In this document: in pieces, positions 54,260-62,955 of the stretch
Layout: each line of letters opens with the position of its first letter
How positions within the stretch are numbered: the stretch's first letter is position 1
Made by a program: the position numbers and the translations under genes
Source: Flavobacteriaceae bacterium
GTDB lineage: Bacteria; Bacteroidota; Bacteroidia; Flavobacteriales; Flavobacteriaceae
Reading direction: 5' to 3'
NCBI GenBank assembly: GCA_024644745.1
Contig: JAHEHF010000004.1
Coordinates: 1 to 64,000 of the forward strand
DNA length: 64,000 bases
The notes under the pieces: generated by a model
Database searches by the model: none
What the model saw: only the letters and a program-made list of their open reading frames with translations
What the model was told of the DNA's origin: nothing

Positions 54260-56134
54260 ATGAAGAACATTATTCTTTTAGCCAGTTTGTGCCTTCTTTT
54301 TGCCTGTCAGAAGGAAATTAAAAAAGATAATCCTGAAAATTTACCTGAAACTGCAGAATCGGGAGAGGTTGTAACTGAAAAATACCCGACTGAGGTGTAT
54401 TTTGGTGATACCCACCTTCATACCGCCCTTTCAATGGATGCAGGCGCCTTTGGCAATCGTATCGGTATGGATGAGGCTTATCAGTTCGCCAGAGGCGATG
54501 AGGTGACCTCTACCACAGGGATCAAAACAAAACTGGCTCAACCACTCGATTTTTTAGTCATAGCGGATCATTCAGACGGAATGGGTTTCTTTCCTGACCT
54601 GATGGCCGGAAAAGAACATGTCATGAAATATGAGGAATCCAAAAGATGGAAAAAAATGATCGATGAAGGCAAAGGAGGGGATGCTGCCGTGGATATCATA
54701 AAGACCTTCTCACAAGGTCAAATGCCTTTTAAGACCAATGACGTGGAAATGATGACTCCTGTATGGAAAACGGTTGTGGATGCAGCTGAAAAATATAATG
54801 ACCCAGGTAAATTTACGGCATTCATAGGCTATGAGTGGACCTCCCTGATCAAAGGGAACAACTTACACAGGGTGGTTATCTACAGAGATAACGGTGACAA
54901 AGCCATCAACCAGCTCCCATTTACAAATGAAGACAGTTCTGATCCGGAACGCCTCTGGGATAATCTTGAAGGCTATGAAAAAAATACAGGAGGAAAAGTA
55001 CTGGCCATTCCACACAATGGGAACCTGAGCAACGGGATGATGTTTGCCGAGACAACAGTTGACGGAAGATCTTTTGACAAGGCCTATGTTGACCGCCGGG
55101 CCAGATGGGAGCCTTTATACGAGGCAACCCAAATCAAGGGAGACGGTGAGACGCATCCATTCCTTTCCCCTAATGATGAGTTTGCAGACTATGAAAACTG
55201 GGACAAAGGAAATCTTGATATGAGTGAGAAGAAAACCAAAGACATGCTGCAGTATGAATACACCAGATCTGCCTTGAAACTGGGATTGAAGTTTAAAAAA
55301 GAACTGGGCACCAACCCTTATAAATTCGGATTGATCGGCAGTACAGATTCTCATACTTCCCTGGCCACAGGAGATGATTCAAATTTCTTTGGTAAGGCTT
55401 CCAATGTGGAACCGAGCAAAGAGCGATGGAACCATCCGTTTCTTAGTTCAGAAAATGGAACAGTAGCTACCTGGGAAACCCTGGCAGCAGGATATGCTGC
55501 AGTATGGGCCCATGAAAACACAAGGACCTCTCTTTGGGATGCTATGAAAAGAAAGGAGACCTATGCCACAACCGGTTCAAGGATGAAAGTACGCTTCTTT
55601 GGCGGATGGGACTTTAGAAAAGAGGATCTAACAGGAGATTGGGTGAGCCTTGGTTACGAAAAAGGTGTTCCCATGGGTGGAGACCTGACGGCTTCACAAG
55701 ACAAAGCCCCTACTTTTATGGTATATGCCTTAATGGACCCTGAAGGAGGAAGCCTCGACAGGATTCAGATGGTCAAAGGCTGGCTGAATGCCGACGGCAG
55801 TCTTGATGAAAAGGTCTATGACGTCGTTTGGAGTGGTAACAGATCCGTTGGTCCAGATGGAAAATTACCATCTGTCGGAAATTCAGTGAATGTCAGTGAC
55901 GGGACCTGGGACAATGCCATAGGATCATCAGAATTGAAAGGGCTTTGGTCCGACCCCGAATTTGACCCGGCACTTGAGGCTTTCTATTATGTAAGAGTTA
56001 TTGAAATTCCCACCCCGCGATGGACCTTGTATGACAAATTGCAATACGGGGCTGAATTGTCAAAAGATGTTCCATTGTTCAATACTGAAAGGGCCTATAC
56101 CTCCCCTATCTGGTATTCCCCTGAACAAAATTAA
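54260..56134 (+). CDS. DUF3604 lipoprotein, PHP-like metalloenzyme (copy 1)
   Basis: A 624 aa predicted lipoprotein with lipobox LFAC (C16) and a DUF3604 domain over the rest of the chain. Residues that look like a PHP-superfamily metal site are all present: D50, H52 and H54 in GDTHLHT; D103-H104 in ADHSDG; Glu in GYEWTS; His-Asn in PHNGNL; and D363-H365 in STDSHTS. The reaction is unknown; a phosphoesterase-like hydrolase in the envelope is the best guess. Copy 2 follows 18 bp downstream, so the two probably share a transcript. Confidence 0.88.
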   Translation: MKNIILLASLCLLFACQKEIKKDNPENLPETAESGEVVTEKYPTEVYFGDTHLHTALSMDAGAFGNRIGMDEAYQFARGDEVTSTTGIKTKLAQPLDFLVIADHSDGMGFFPDLMAGKEHVMKYEESKRWKKMIDEGKGGDAAVDIIKTFSQGQMPFKTNDVEMMTPVWKTVVDAAEKYNDPGKFTAFIGYEWTSLIKGNNLHRVVIYRDNGDKAINQLPFTNEDSSDPERLWDNLEGYEKNTGGKVLAIPHNGNLSNGMMFAETTVDGRSFDKAYVDRRARWEPLYEATQIKGDGETHPFLSPNDEFADYENWDKGNLDMSEKKTKDMLQYEYTRSALKLGLKFKKELGTNPYKFGLIGSTDSHTSLATGDDSNFFGKASNVEPSKERWNHPFLSSENGTVATWETLAAGYAAVWAHENTRTSLWDAMKRKETYATTGSRMKVRFFGGWDFRKEDLTGDWVSLGYEKGVPMGGDLTASQDKAPTFMVYALMDPEGGSLDRIQMVKGWLNADGSLDEKVYDVVWSGNRSVGPDGKLPSVGNSVNVSDGTWDNAIGSSELKGLWSDPEFDPALEAFYYVRVIEIPTPRWTLYDKLQYGAELSKDVPLFNTERAYTSPIWYSPEQN

Positions 56135-56152
56135 AAAACCCTAACCATAACA

Positions 56153-58069
56153 ATGATGAAATCAACTATTTTTGTAATTGTCCTTATATTTTTATGCACA
56201 TCCGGATTTTATGCCCAACAAGTAGGAGAAATGACCATGAATCCTAAAGAAGGTGAAAACATTCATAAAAAAAGAGGATATTCTCCCTATGCAGGTCGGT
56301 ATTTTCCGACGCAGGTCTATTGGGGAGACACACATTTACACACAAGCAACTCATTGGATGCCAGGGCTTTTGGAACCACTTTAGGGCCTGAAGAAGCATA
56401 CAGGTTAGCAAGAGGTGAGGAAATTACAGCGACTCATGGTGAGAAGGTGAAATTATCAAGACCACTTGACTGGTTGGTGGTAGCTGACCATTCTGATGGA
56501 ATGGGGGCCATGAATGAGATCATCAAAGGCTCGCCGAATTTGATGCGAGACCCGACAGTTAAAGACTGGCACAACAGGGTCAATGAAGGTGGTAAGACAG
56601 CCTTGATGGCAACCATGGATATCATCAACAGTTTTGCTTTAGGAAAAATCCCGGAAATCCTTTTGGATGATGAATTTAGTCAGTCCATTTGGGACAGGTA
56701 CATCGAAACAGCCGAAAAATACAATGACCCGGGGACCTTTACAACCATTATTGGTTATGAATGGACATCAACTGAAAACGGAAACAACCTGCACAGGAAC
56801 GTGTTGTATCGAGATAATGGAAATCTTGCAAGACAAATGCTTCCCTATACCACGAGCGAGAGTTTTAATCCGGAAGACCTTTGGAAATGGATGGAACAAT
56901 ACGAAGCAAAAACGAATGGGAACGTCCTCGCCCTGGCGCATAACGGCAACCTGAGCAATGGTATCATGTTTCCGGTTGAGGTAAATCCTGCCAATGGGAA
57001 ACCCCTTGATGGCAATTATGCCAAGGATAGGATCAAGTGGGAGCCTTTATATGAAATCACACAGATCAAAGGTGATGGTGAGACCCATCCTTTTCTTTCT
57101 CCTAATGATGAATTTGCAGATTATGAAAATTGGGAAAAAGGAAATTTAAACCTTAGCGTACCAAAATCGAAGGACATGCTGCAATATGAGTATGCAAGAG
57201 AGGCACTGAAGAATGGATTAAAAATAGAAGCCAAACTCGGAACGAACCCATATAAGTTTGGGGTGGTCGGATCCACTGATTCACATACCAGTCTGGCCAC
57301 AGCCGAAGAGGACAATTTTTTTGGCAAGCACTCAGGCAATGAACCAAGCGCCCACAGAGCAACCGGTATAGTTGGTGAATTTGAAGGAAATAAAATTTTT
57401 GATTGGGAATTGGTGGCTTCTGGATACGCGGGGGTATGGGCAACTGAAAATACACGGGAAGCCTTATTTGATGCCATGGCCCGAAAAGAAGTTTATGCGA
57501 CGACCGGTCCAAGGATATTGGTTCGCTTTTTTGGCGGATGGGATTTTAGCGCTGAAGACGCGCGCAACAGGCTTCCTGCCGAAGTTGGTTACACCAAAGG
57601 AGTCCCTATGGGAGGGGATCTGCGCAAAGCGCCCTCCGGAAAATCACCCACATTTTTAGTCGGTGCCTTAAAGGATCCGTATGGAGGCAACCTTGACAGG
57701 ATCCAAATTGTGAAAGGATGGCTTGACAAATCAGGAAAAACACAAGAAAAAGTATACAATGTGGTCTGGAGCGATATGGACCAGCGAAAAGCCGATAAAA
57801 ATGGGAAAATCCCTGACGTGGGTAACTCTGTTGATGTAAAAAACGCCACCTGGTCAAACACCATTGGCAGGGCCGAATTGATCTCTGTATGGAAAGATCC
57901 GGACTTTGACCCAAAATTAAGAGCTTTCTATTATGCCAGGGTTATTGAGATCCCAACACCAAGATGGACTGCGTATGACGCCAAGAGATTTGGAGTGGAA
58001 ATGCCTAAGGAATCGCCTATGACGACTACTGAAAGAGCTTATACTTCTCCTATTTGGTACACACCTTGA
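56153..58069 (+). CDS. DUF3604 exported protein, PHP-like metalloenzyme (copy 2)
   Basis: A 638 aa protein with a Sec signal peptide (about residues 1-21, ending GFYAQ) and no lipobox cysteine, so it is predicted to be soluble or secreted, unlike copies 1 and 3. The metal-ligand pattern is the same: H61 and H63 in GDTHLHT, ADHSDG, GYEWTS, HNGNL and D376-H378 in STDSHTS. Long stretches are near-identical with copy 1 (for example around THPFLSPNDEFADYENW). The start could also be the next ATG. It ends in a clear terminator before the Crp/Fnr gene. Confidence 0.88.
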   Translation: MMKSTIFVIVLIFLCTSGFYAQQVGEMTMNPKEGENIHKKRGYSPYAGRYFPTQVYWGDTHLHTSNSLDARAFGTTLGPEEAYRLARGEEITATHGEKVKLSRPLDWLVVADHSDGMGAMNEIIKGSPNLMRDPTVKDWHNRVNEGGKTALMATMDIINSFALGKIPEILLDDEFSQSIWDRYIETAEKYNDPGTFTTIIGYEWTSTENGNNLHRNVLYRDNGNLARQMLPYTTSESFNPEDLWKWMEQYEAKTNGNVLALAHNGNLSNGIMFPVEVNPANGKPLDGNYAKDRIKWEPLYEITQIKGDGETHPFLSPNDEFADYENWEKGNLNLSVPKSKDMLQYEYAREALKNGLKIEAKLGTNPYKFGVVGSTDSHTSLATAEEDNFFGKHSGNEPSAHRATGIVGEFEGNKIFDWELVASGYAGVWATENTREALFDAMARKEVYATTGPRILVRFFGGWDFSAEDARNRLPAEVGYTKGVPMGGDLRKAPSGKSPTFLVGALKDPYGGNLDRIQIVKGWLDKSGKTQEKVYNVVWSDMDQRKADKNGKIPDVGNSVDVKNATWSNTIGRAELISVWKDPDFDPKLRAFYYARVIEIPTPRWTAYDAKRFGVEMPKESPMTTTERAYTSPIWYTP

Positions 58070-58089
58070 TCATTATGTTCAGCTTAAAA

Positions 58090-58123
58090 AAGATCCTGCT
58101 GTAAAACCAGGGTCTTTTTTTTT
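58090..58123 (+). terminator. Intrinsic terminator after DUF3604 copy 2
   Basis: AAGATCCTG (58090-58098) pairs with CAGGGTCTT (58108-58116) with one T-G wobble, and a T-tract of about nine follows. It separates the DUF3604 pair from the Crp/Fnr gene. Confidence 0.85.
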
Positions 58124-58155
58124 ATTTTTACCCTACATAATTATTACAAAGAACA

Positions 58156-58740
58156 ATGGGTTTATTGGAACTTAAGAAGGCTTTAAAGGATTTCTTTCCC
58201 TTTCTTTCATTGGAAGAAATTGACCTCTTATTGTCTATATGTGAATATAAAAGCTATCCCAGTAAAGCCATAATCCTGAAAAGTGGCAAATTTTCTAAAA
58301 TGGCATTTCTTATTTTAGAGGGCAGCGTAAGAGGCTATATACTTAATGAATCTGGAATTGAAAAAAACATTTTGCTCAGATCAAAGGGTATTTTTGTAGC
58401 TGATGCAGATGCAATTTTTGGGCATCAGCCGCAGAAATTGACTATTGAATCCCTAGATCAAACTCGGATATTAATGTTTTCTGTATCAGATTTTGAAGAA
58501 TTGGCCAACAAAATTAAGGGCATACAACATCTTTATTTAGAAAGCCTTAAGGAAGCAGTTTTAAGATTAACCTATAGGGTAAACAGTTTAATCACCATGA
58601 CTGCCGAGGAAAGGTATCTGGATCTGATGACTAAAAACCCTCAATTTCTAAAAGATGCCTATGACAAGTACATAGCTAACTATCTCGGCATCACACCTGT
58701 ATCGTTTTCCAGAATCAAGAAAAATTTAAATCGTTCTTGA
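58156..58740 (+). CDS. Crp/Fnr family transcriptional regulator
   Basis: A 194 aa regulator with an N-terminal cyclic-nucleotide-binding-like beta-roll (residues about 10-115, KAIILKSGKFSKMAFLILEGSVRGY) and a short C-terminal helix-turn-helix (DKYIANYLGITPVSFSRIKKNL). Bacteroidota members often do not bind cAMP; the effector here is unknown. It lies between DUF3604 copies, after a terminator, so it has its own transcript. Control of the adjacent DUF3604 genes is plausible from position only. Confidence 0.87.
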   Translation: MGLLELKKALKDFFPFLSLEEIDLLLSICEYKSYPSKAIILKSGKFSKMAFLILEGSVRGYILNESGIEKNILLRSKGIFVADADAIFGHQPQKLTIESLDQTRILMFSVSDFEELANKIKGIQHLYLESLKEAVLRLTYRVNSLITMTAEERYLDLMTKNPQFLKDAYDKYIANYLGITPVSFSRIKKNLNRS

Positions 58741-59186
58741 ATTATCAAATGTTAATTCGAGTTATCTTTAAATGAAATACATTTGATATCTAAATCCAAT
58801 GTGATTTATTTAATAATAACATTCTTTTATTGCATTATATAGAATTACCGTTTCCCCCTGGCATTGATTATGGTCATTTTAGCTATATATTTTTTGGTGA
58901 TGCAAAATATTCACTTACAAAATCGCTTCAATGACCAATGATCAATCCAAAATTAAAAACTTCTTGCTGAAAAACTTTTATATTTCCTAAATAAAATTTG
59001 CCGAAAAACGTGATGGTTGATTCTCTGAGATAATTTTAACAAGTGATGATAATTTACCAAGAGGATGAAGAATAAACCCTAGGTCAAAATAGTATTTCTA
59101 ATTTTAAAAGATTTGCACTAACTTTATACAAATATGTTATCAACCCCTTTCACAAACCTAATAAACACTTACTAAACTTTTTATAA
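58741..59186 (+). other. 446-bp AT-rich gap between Crp/Fnr and DUF2092 genes
   Basis: No convincing gene. It holds an inverted repeat TATCAAATG/CATTTGATA (58743-58751 and 58780-58788) with a 28-nt spacer directly after the Crp/Fnr stop. No full TTG/TAnnTTTG promoter is evident, although TAACTTTA near 59120 is one base off the -7 consensus. The unusual length suggests a regulated promoter for the following operon. Confidence 0.4.
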
Positions 59187-59918
59187 ATGAAAAACTTCTA
59201 TCTATTATTTGCCTTATTCTCATTATTTATGCTGAATGCACAAGAATCCACATCAGAGAATTATGACCCGATAGCCATAGGTATTTTGGATCATATGGCG
59301 GATGTGATCGGCGATTTGGAATCTTGTTCATTTACCTTATCTACCTCTGCTGATTTTACAGATCCTGATCATGGCTATATTAAACATTATACCAATGACG
59401 ACATTTTTTTTGATGGTTCAAATAAATTGATGATCCAGGTAGAAGGAACAAAAGGAAAAAAAGGATTTTGGTATAATGGAAATGAATTGGATTACTATTC
59501 TTATGATGAAAATAATTATGTTACCATTCCGGCACCAAACAATACTATTGCCATGATTGACAGCATTCACCAGACTTACGGTATTCGTTTTCCAGCTGCT
59601 GATTTTTTCTACCCTTCCTTAACCGATGATATCATAGACGGTTTTGATTCTGTAAGATTCCTTGGAAAAAACACCATAGACAATGTTGAATGTCTTTTTA
59701 TTAAAGCATCCAATGAAGAAATGGATGTTTTACTGTGGATTGCCAATGACGCTTATAAATTACCCAAAAGACAGCTTATCCTTTACAAAAACCAGAATAA
59801 CGAACAATACGAAGCTACTTTTAACAACTGGGTTTTGAATCCAAATTTGCCAGAAGCCATTTTTAATTTTATCCCACCAGCCAGCGCATCACAAATTGAA
59901 ATATTAGCTAAAAAATAA
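59187..59918 (+). CDS. DUF2092 (LolA-like fold) exported protein
   Basis: A 243 aa exported protein with a Sec signal peptide (residues 1-18, ending LNAQE). The middle and end (WYNGNELDYYSYDENNYVTIP, YGIRFPAADFFYP and LIWI-like strand LLWIANDAYKLPKRQLILYK) match DUF2092, a family with the LolA/LppX-like fold that binds lipidated partners or lipids. No conserved catalytic site. It starts the operon DUF2092-DUF6515-DUF3604 copy 3, with gaps of 22 and 28 bp. Confidence 0.85.
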   Translation: MKNFYLLFALFSLFMLNAQESTSENYDPIAIGILDHMADVIGDLESCSFTLSTSADFTDPDHGYIKHYTNDDIFFDGSNKLMIQVEGTKGKKGFWYNGNELDYYSYDENNYVTIPAPNNTIAMIDSIHQTYGIRFPAADFFYPSLTDDIIDGFDSVRFLGKNTIDNVECLFIKASNEEMDVLLWIANDAYKLPKRQLILYKNQNNEQYEATFNNWVLNPNLPEAIFNFIPPASASQIEILAKK

Positions 59919-59940
59919 ACACTATAACAAACCCATACAT

Positions 59941-60966
59941 ATGAAAACTTCTTATTTTTCAGGTCAAATTAAAACCATATTCTTTTTAGTATTTATTATT
60001 TTTTGTCTTCCCTTATCGATTGAAGCACAGAGGATGGGCCATAAAGCTTCACGTGGTGGCGGCGGACGCTCAATGCAACAATCACGGCCCAGCACAAGTC
60101 GTGCTTCAAATGCCAGAACCAGCAGACCTGCTGCAAGCAGTAACAGGAAAGCAACAACGAATAGAAACACAGCAGCACAGAGTAGACCCAGTACCCCGAA
60201 AAAATCTATCAATGGTGGGCATAATAAATCAACAGATAGAAAGGTGACATCAAATAGACCCAGTAAAAGCGTGTCTACTAACAGAGGTTCAAACACAAAT
60301 AAAGTAACCAATAAAAAAACGACCAACAGAGGTGGCAATAAGGTGGGTAACAAAACCCAAATTGGTAATAATAACGTCAATATTAATGTGAATAATAGTC
60401 GCAATACAAGAGTAAATGCAAGTTCAAGACATTACAGCCGGCCTCCCTATCACTATGGTGGTTTTGGTTACTATTGCCATCGCCCCTATTTTTACCATCC
60501 ATACAGGCCTTTTTACTGGGGTCCCTATTACCATCCATGGGGCTATTTTGTAGCATCCCTGGCAACAACAGCAATCATTGTTAGTATTGCCAATGATAAT
60601 GATAGTAGCAAGAATGAAGAATACCATTATGAAAATGGTACTTATTATCAAAAAACGGAAGATGGTTTCGTTGCGGTCCAGGCCCCTGTAGGGGCCCAGG
60701 TTCCGGAAATTCCCAAAGAAGCGGAAAAGGTCCAGGTGGATAACAGCAGCAATTATTATTATGGAGGTGCTTTTTACGAACAGAATGCCGAAGGTTATAT
60801 TGTAGTGCCCGCTACTGCCGGAACAATTGTTCCTAACCTTCCTGAAGGAGGTGAAGAAGTAAAAATTGGGGAACAAACCTATGTGCAATTTGGTGAAACT
60901 TATTACCAACCTATTCAAGTAGATGGTAAGAACATGTATGAAATAGTTGAAGTCAGAGAAGAGTAA
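59941..60966 (+). CDS. DUF6515-like exported protein with low-complexity basic region
   Basis: A 341 aa exported protein with a signal peptide (about residues 1-30, ending IEAQR). Residues about 31-165 are a very Ser/Arg/Asn/Thr/Lys-rich disordered region. A short His/Tyr/Pro/Trp-rich patch follows (about 165-200), then a hydrophobic segment (about 201-217) that could be a membrane anchor, and a C-terminal beta domain with repeats of the form YYxxxxFYxQxxxGYxVVPAxxGxxVP. The repeats match the Bacteroidota DUF6515 family as I know it. Function unknown. Middle gene of the DUF2092 operon. Confidence 0.72.
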   Translation: MKTSYFSGQIKTIFFLVFIIFCLPLSIEAQRMGHKASRGGGGRSMQQSRPSTSRASNARTSRPAASSNRKATTNRNTAAQSRPSTPKKSINGGHNKSTDRKVTSNRPSKSVSTNRGSNTNKVTNKKTTNRGGNKVGNKTQIGNNNVNINVNNSRNTRVNASSRHYSRPPYHYGGFGYYCHRPYFYHPYRPFYWGPYYHPWGYFVASLATTAIIVSIANDNDSSKNEEYHYENGTYYQKTEDGFVAVQAPVGAQVPEIPKEAEKVQVDNSSNYYYGGAFYEQNAEGYIVVPATAGTIVPNLPEGGEEVKIGEQTYVQFGETYYQPIQVDGKNMYEIVEVREE

Positions 60967-60994
60967 TTGTTATCATAATCCTCCTTAAAAAAAT

Positions 60995-62848
60995 ATGAAA
61001 TATTTTCCCCATATTTTCATGTTGATTTTATTGCAATTTAGTTGTAAACAATCGACTTTGCAAAAGGAAGAAGCCTCAAAACAAGTTTCATACGCTTCTG
61101 AGGAGCAAATTATGATCGAGTCAGATCCTCAAAAGCAAGCTTATTTTGGTGAAACGCATGTGCACACCAGCTCTTCCATGGATGCATTTATTGGAGGCAA
61201 CCGGCTGACACCAGAAGACGCCTATCGTTTTGCTCGAGGTGAAGAAGTATTGGTCAATGGAAGTATGCATCGCCTGAAACGTCCTTTAGATTTTTGTGCA
61301 ATTTCAGACCATGCGGAATATCTTGGGGAAACCTTTACCCTTATGAACCAGGGCTCCCCTGGTTACGATGATCCGGTAGCAAGGCAAATGCGGGAAGCTG
61401 ATAATTATGAGGATGCGATGGCATTGTTTGTAAAATACGTGATCACCCCGGCCCGAACAGGAGGGTCTTCACACCCTGATTTTTATCAGGGAAAAGCTTC
61501 GACGATGTCAGGCTGGCGCAAAAATATAAATGCCACAGAAAAATATTATGAACCGGGTAAATTTACAACCTTTCATGCCTTTGAATGGACTTCGGCCCCT
61601 AATGCAGGTAATTTACATCGCAATGTGATTTTTAGGGATACCATCCTGCCAGAAATTCCCTTTAGCGCCAATGAAAGCAGGGATCCTCAAAAACTCTGGG
61701 CCTGGATGCAGCAGCAAATAGATCTTGGGTCAACCCTTTTGGCCATCCCACATAATTCAAACGGAAGCAAAGGCATGATGTTTCCTGAAGTCGATATAGA
61801 GGGCAAACCAATAACACAAGCCTATGCAACCATGCGTCAGAATATGGAACCTGTAATTGAAATGATGCAGATCAAAGGCAATTCTGAAGTACATCCTGAC
61901 TTCTGGCCCAATGATGAATTTGCAGACTTTGAATTGGCCTACTCTATTCAAGATTACAGCGGGCGAAAATTTGAAAAAAGAAACTATATCCGTTACGGTT
62001 TGGAGCGAGGTCTTAAATACGAGGAAGATCTGGGGGTCAACCCGTTCAAATATGGATTTGTTGGAGGCACTGACAATCACAACGGAACACCGGGTAATGT
62101 GGAAGAAGATAATTATGGGGTTGGTAGCCATGGTTATGCTGATCAAACTGCTTTAAACAGGACAAATCAAGTAATTGACGGCTGGGCCACAGCTTATGAT
62201 ATTAATCCGGGTTCCCTGACAGGCGTTTGGGCGCAAAGCAATACACGAGAAGCAATTTGGGACGCAATAAAAAAGAGAGAAACTTTTGCCACGAGTGGCC
62301 CAAGAATAAAGGTTCGATTGTTCGGTGGATATGGCTATGGGAACAATTACAAAGACCACTCTTTTATCGAAGATGGATATGCCAAAGGTGTACCTATGGG
62401 AGGCGATTTGAAGAAGGTCAATGGTAAAACCCCACAATTCATCGTATGGGCGATAAAAGACCCTATTGGACCGGGACTTGACCGGATTCAAATCATCAAA
62501 GGATGGATGGAAAAAGGAAAAATGAAAGAAAAAATCTACAATGTTGCTGTATCAGACAAAAGACAAATCAAGGACGATGGCTCTGTGGATCCATTAGACG
62601 CAGCTATAGATTTAAAAACAGGTGATTTTAACAAGGCCAAAGGAAGCAACGAATTACAGACGGTTTGGACAGATCCCGACTTTGAGGCCTCACAAAAAGC
62701 ATTTTATTATGCCAGGGTCTTACAGATACCTACAGCACGATGGAACTTATATGATGAGATAAGATCGGGTGTGAAATTCCCTGAATCATCAGCTAAAACG
62801 ATTATTGAAAGAGCCTGGACAAGCCCTATCTGGTATCAGGCAAATTAA
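60995..62848 (+). CDS. DUF3604 lipoprotein, PHP-like metalloenzyme (copy 3, divergent)
   Basis: A 617 aa protein with a lipoprotein-like signal (QFSC, C17) and a DUF3604 domain. The metal-ligand pattern persists with substitutions: GETHVHT (E53, H55, H57) instead of GDTHLHT, SDHAEY instead of ADHSDG, AFEWTS, PHNSNG, and D360-N361-H362 in GTDNHNG instead of STDSHTS. It is clearly more distant from copies 1 and 2 than they are from each other. It ends the DUF2092-DUF6515 operon; its substrate may differ from that of the other copies. Confidence 0.87.
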   Translation: MKYFPHIFMLILLQFSCKQSTLQKEEASKQVSYASEEQIMIESDPQKQAYFGETHVHTSSSMDAFIGGNRLTPEDAYRFARGEEVLVNGSMHRLKRPLDFCAISDHAEYLGETFTLMNQGSPGYDDPVARQMREADNYEDAMALFVKYVITPARTGGSSHPDFYQGKASTMSGWRKNINATEKYYEPGKFTTFHAFEWTSAPNAGNLHRNVIFRDTILPEIPFSANESRDPQKLWAWMQQQIDLGSTLLAIPHNSNGSKGMMFPEVDIEGKPITQAYATMRQNMEPVIEMMQIKGNSEVHPDFWPNDEFADFELAYSIQDYSGRKFEKRNYIRYGLERGLKYEEDLGVNPFKYGFVGGTDNHNGTPGNVEEDNYGVGSHGYADQTALNRTNQVIDGWATAYDINPGSLTGVWAQSNTREAIWDAIKKRETFATSGPRIKVRLFGGYGYGNNYKDHSFIEDGYAKGVPMGGDLKKVNGKTPQFIVWAIKDPIGPGLDRIQIIKGWMEKGKMKEKIYNVAVSDKRQIKDDGSVDPLDAAIDLKTGDFNKAKGSNELQTVWTDPDFEASQKAFYYARVLQIPTARWNLYDEIRSGVKFPESSAKTIIERAWTSPIWYQAN

Positions 62849-62955
62849 AACTGGATTTTACTATGAACAATTTTATTCAATGAATGCACCAATAAAGTTT
62901 GAGGGATTTTATTTTCAGATTGAAGGTCTGATGCAAACTTGAATAATCAAGTACT

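Noticed and set aside
54260..58069. DUF3604 pair as a recent duplication or mobile element
   Set aside because: The copies differ over their length and in signal type, and no direct repeats, transposase or att-like sequence flank them.
58860..58941. A possible 23-codon hydrophobic ORF in the 446-bp gap
   Set aside because: Too short, without start signal or terminator; AT-rich DNA makes such frames often.
59964..60404. 146-codon minus-strand Leu/Val-rich ORF opposite the DUF6515-like gene
   Set aside because: It is a shadow of the low-complexity Ser/Arg/Asn/Thr codons; no promoter or start signal supports it.
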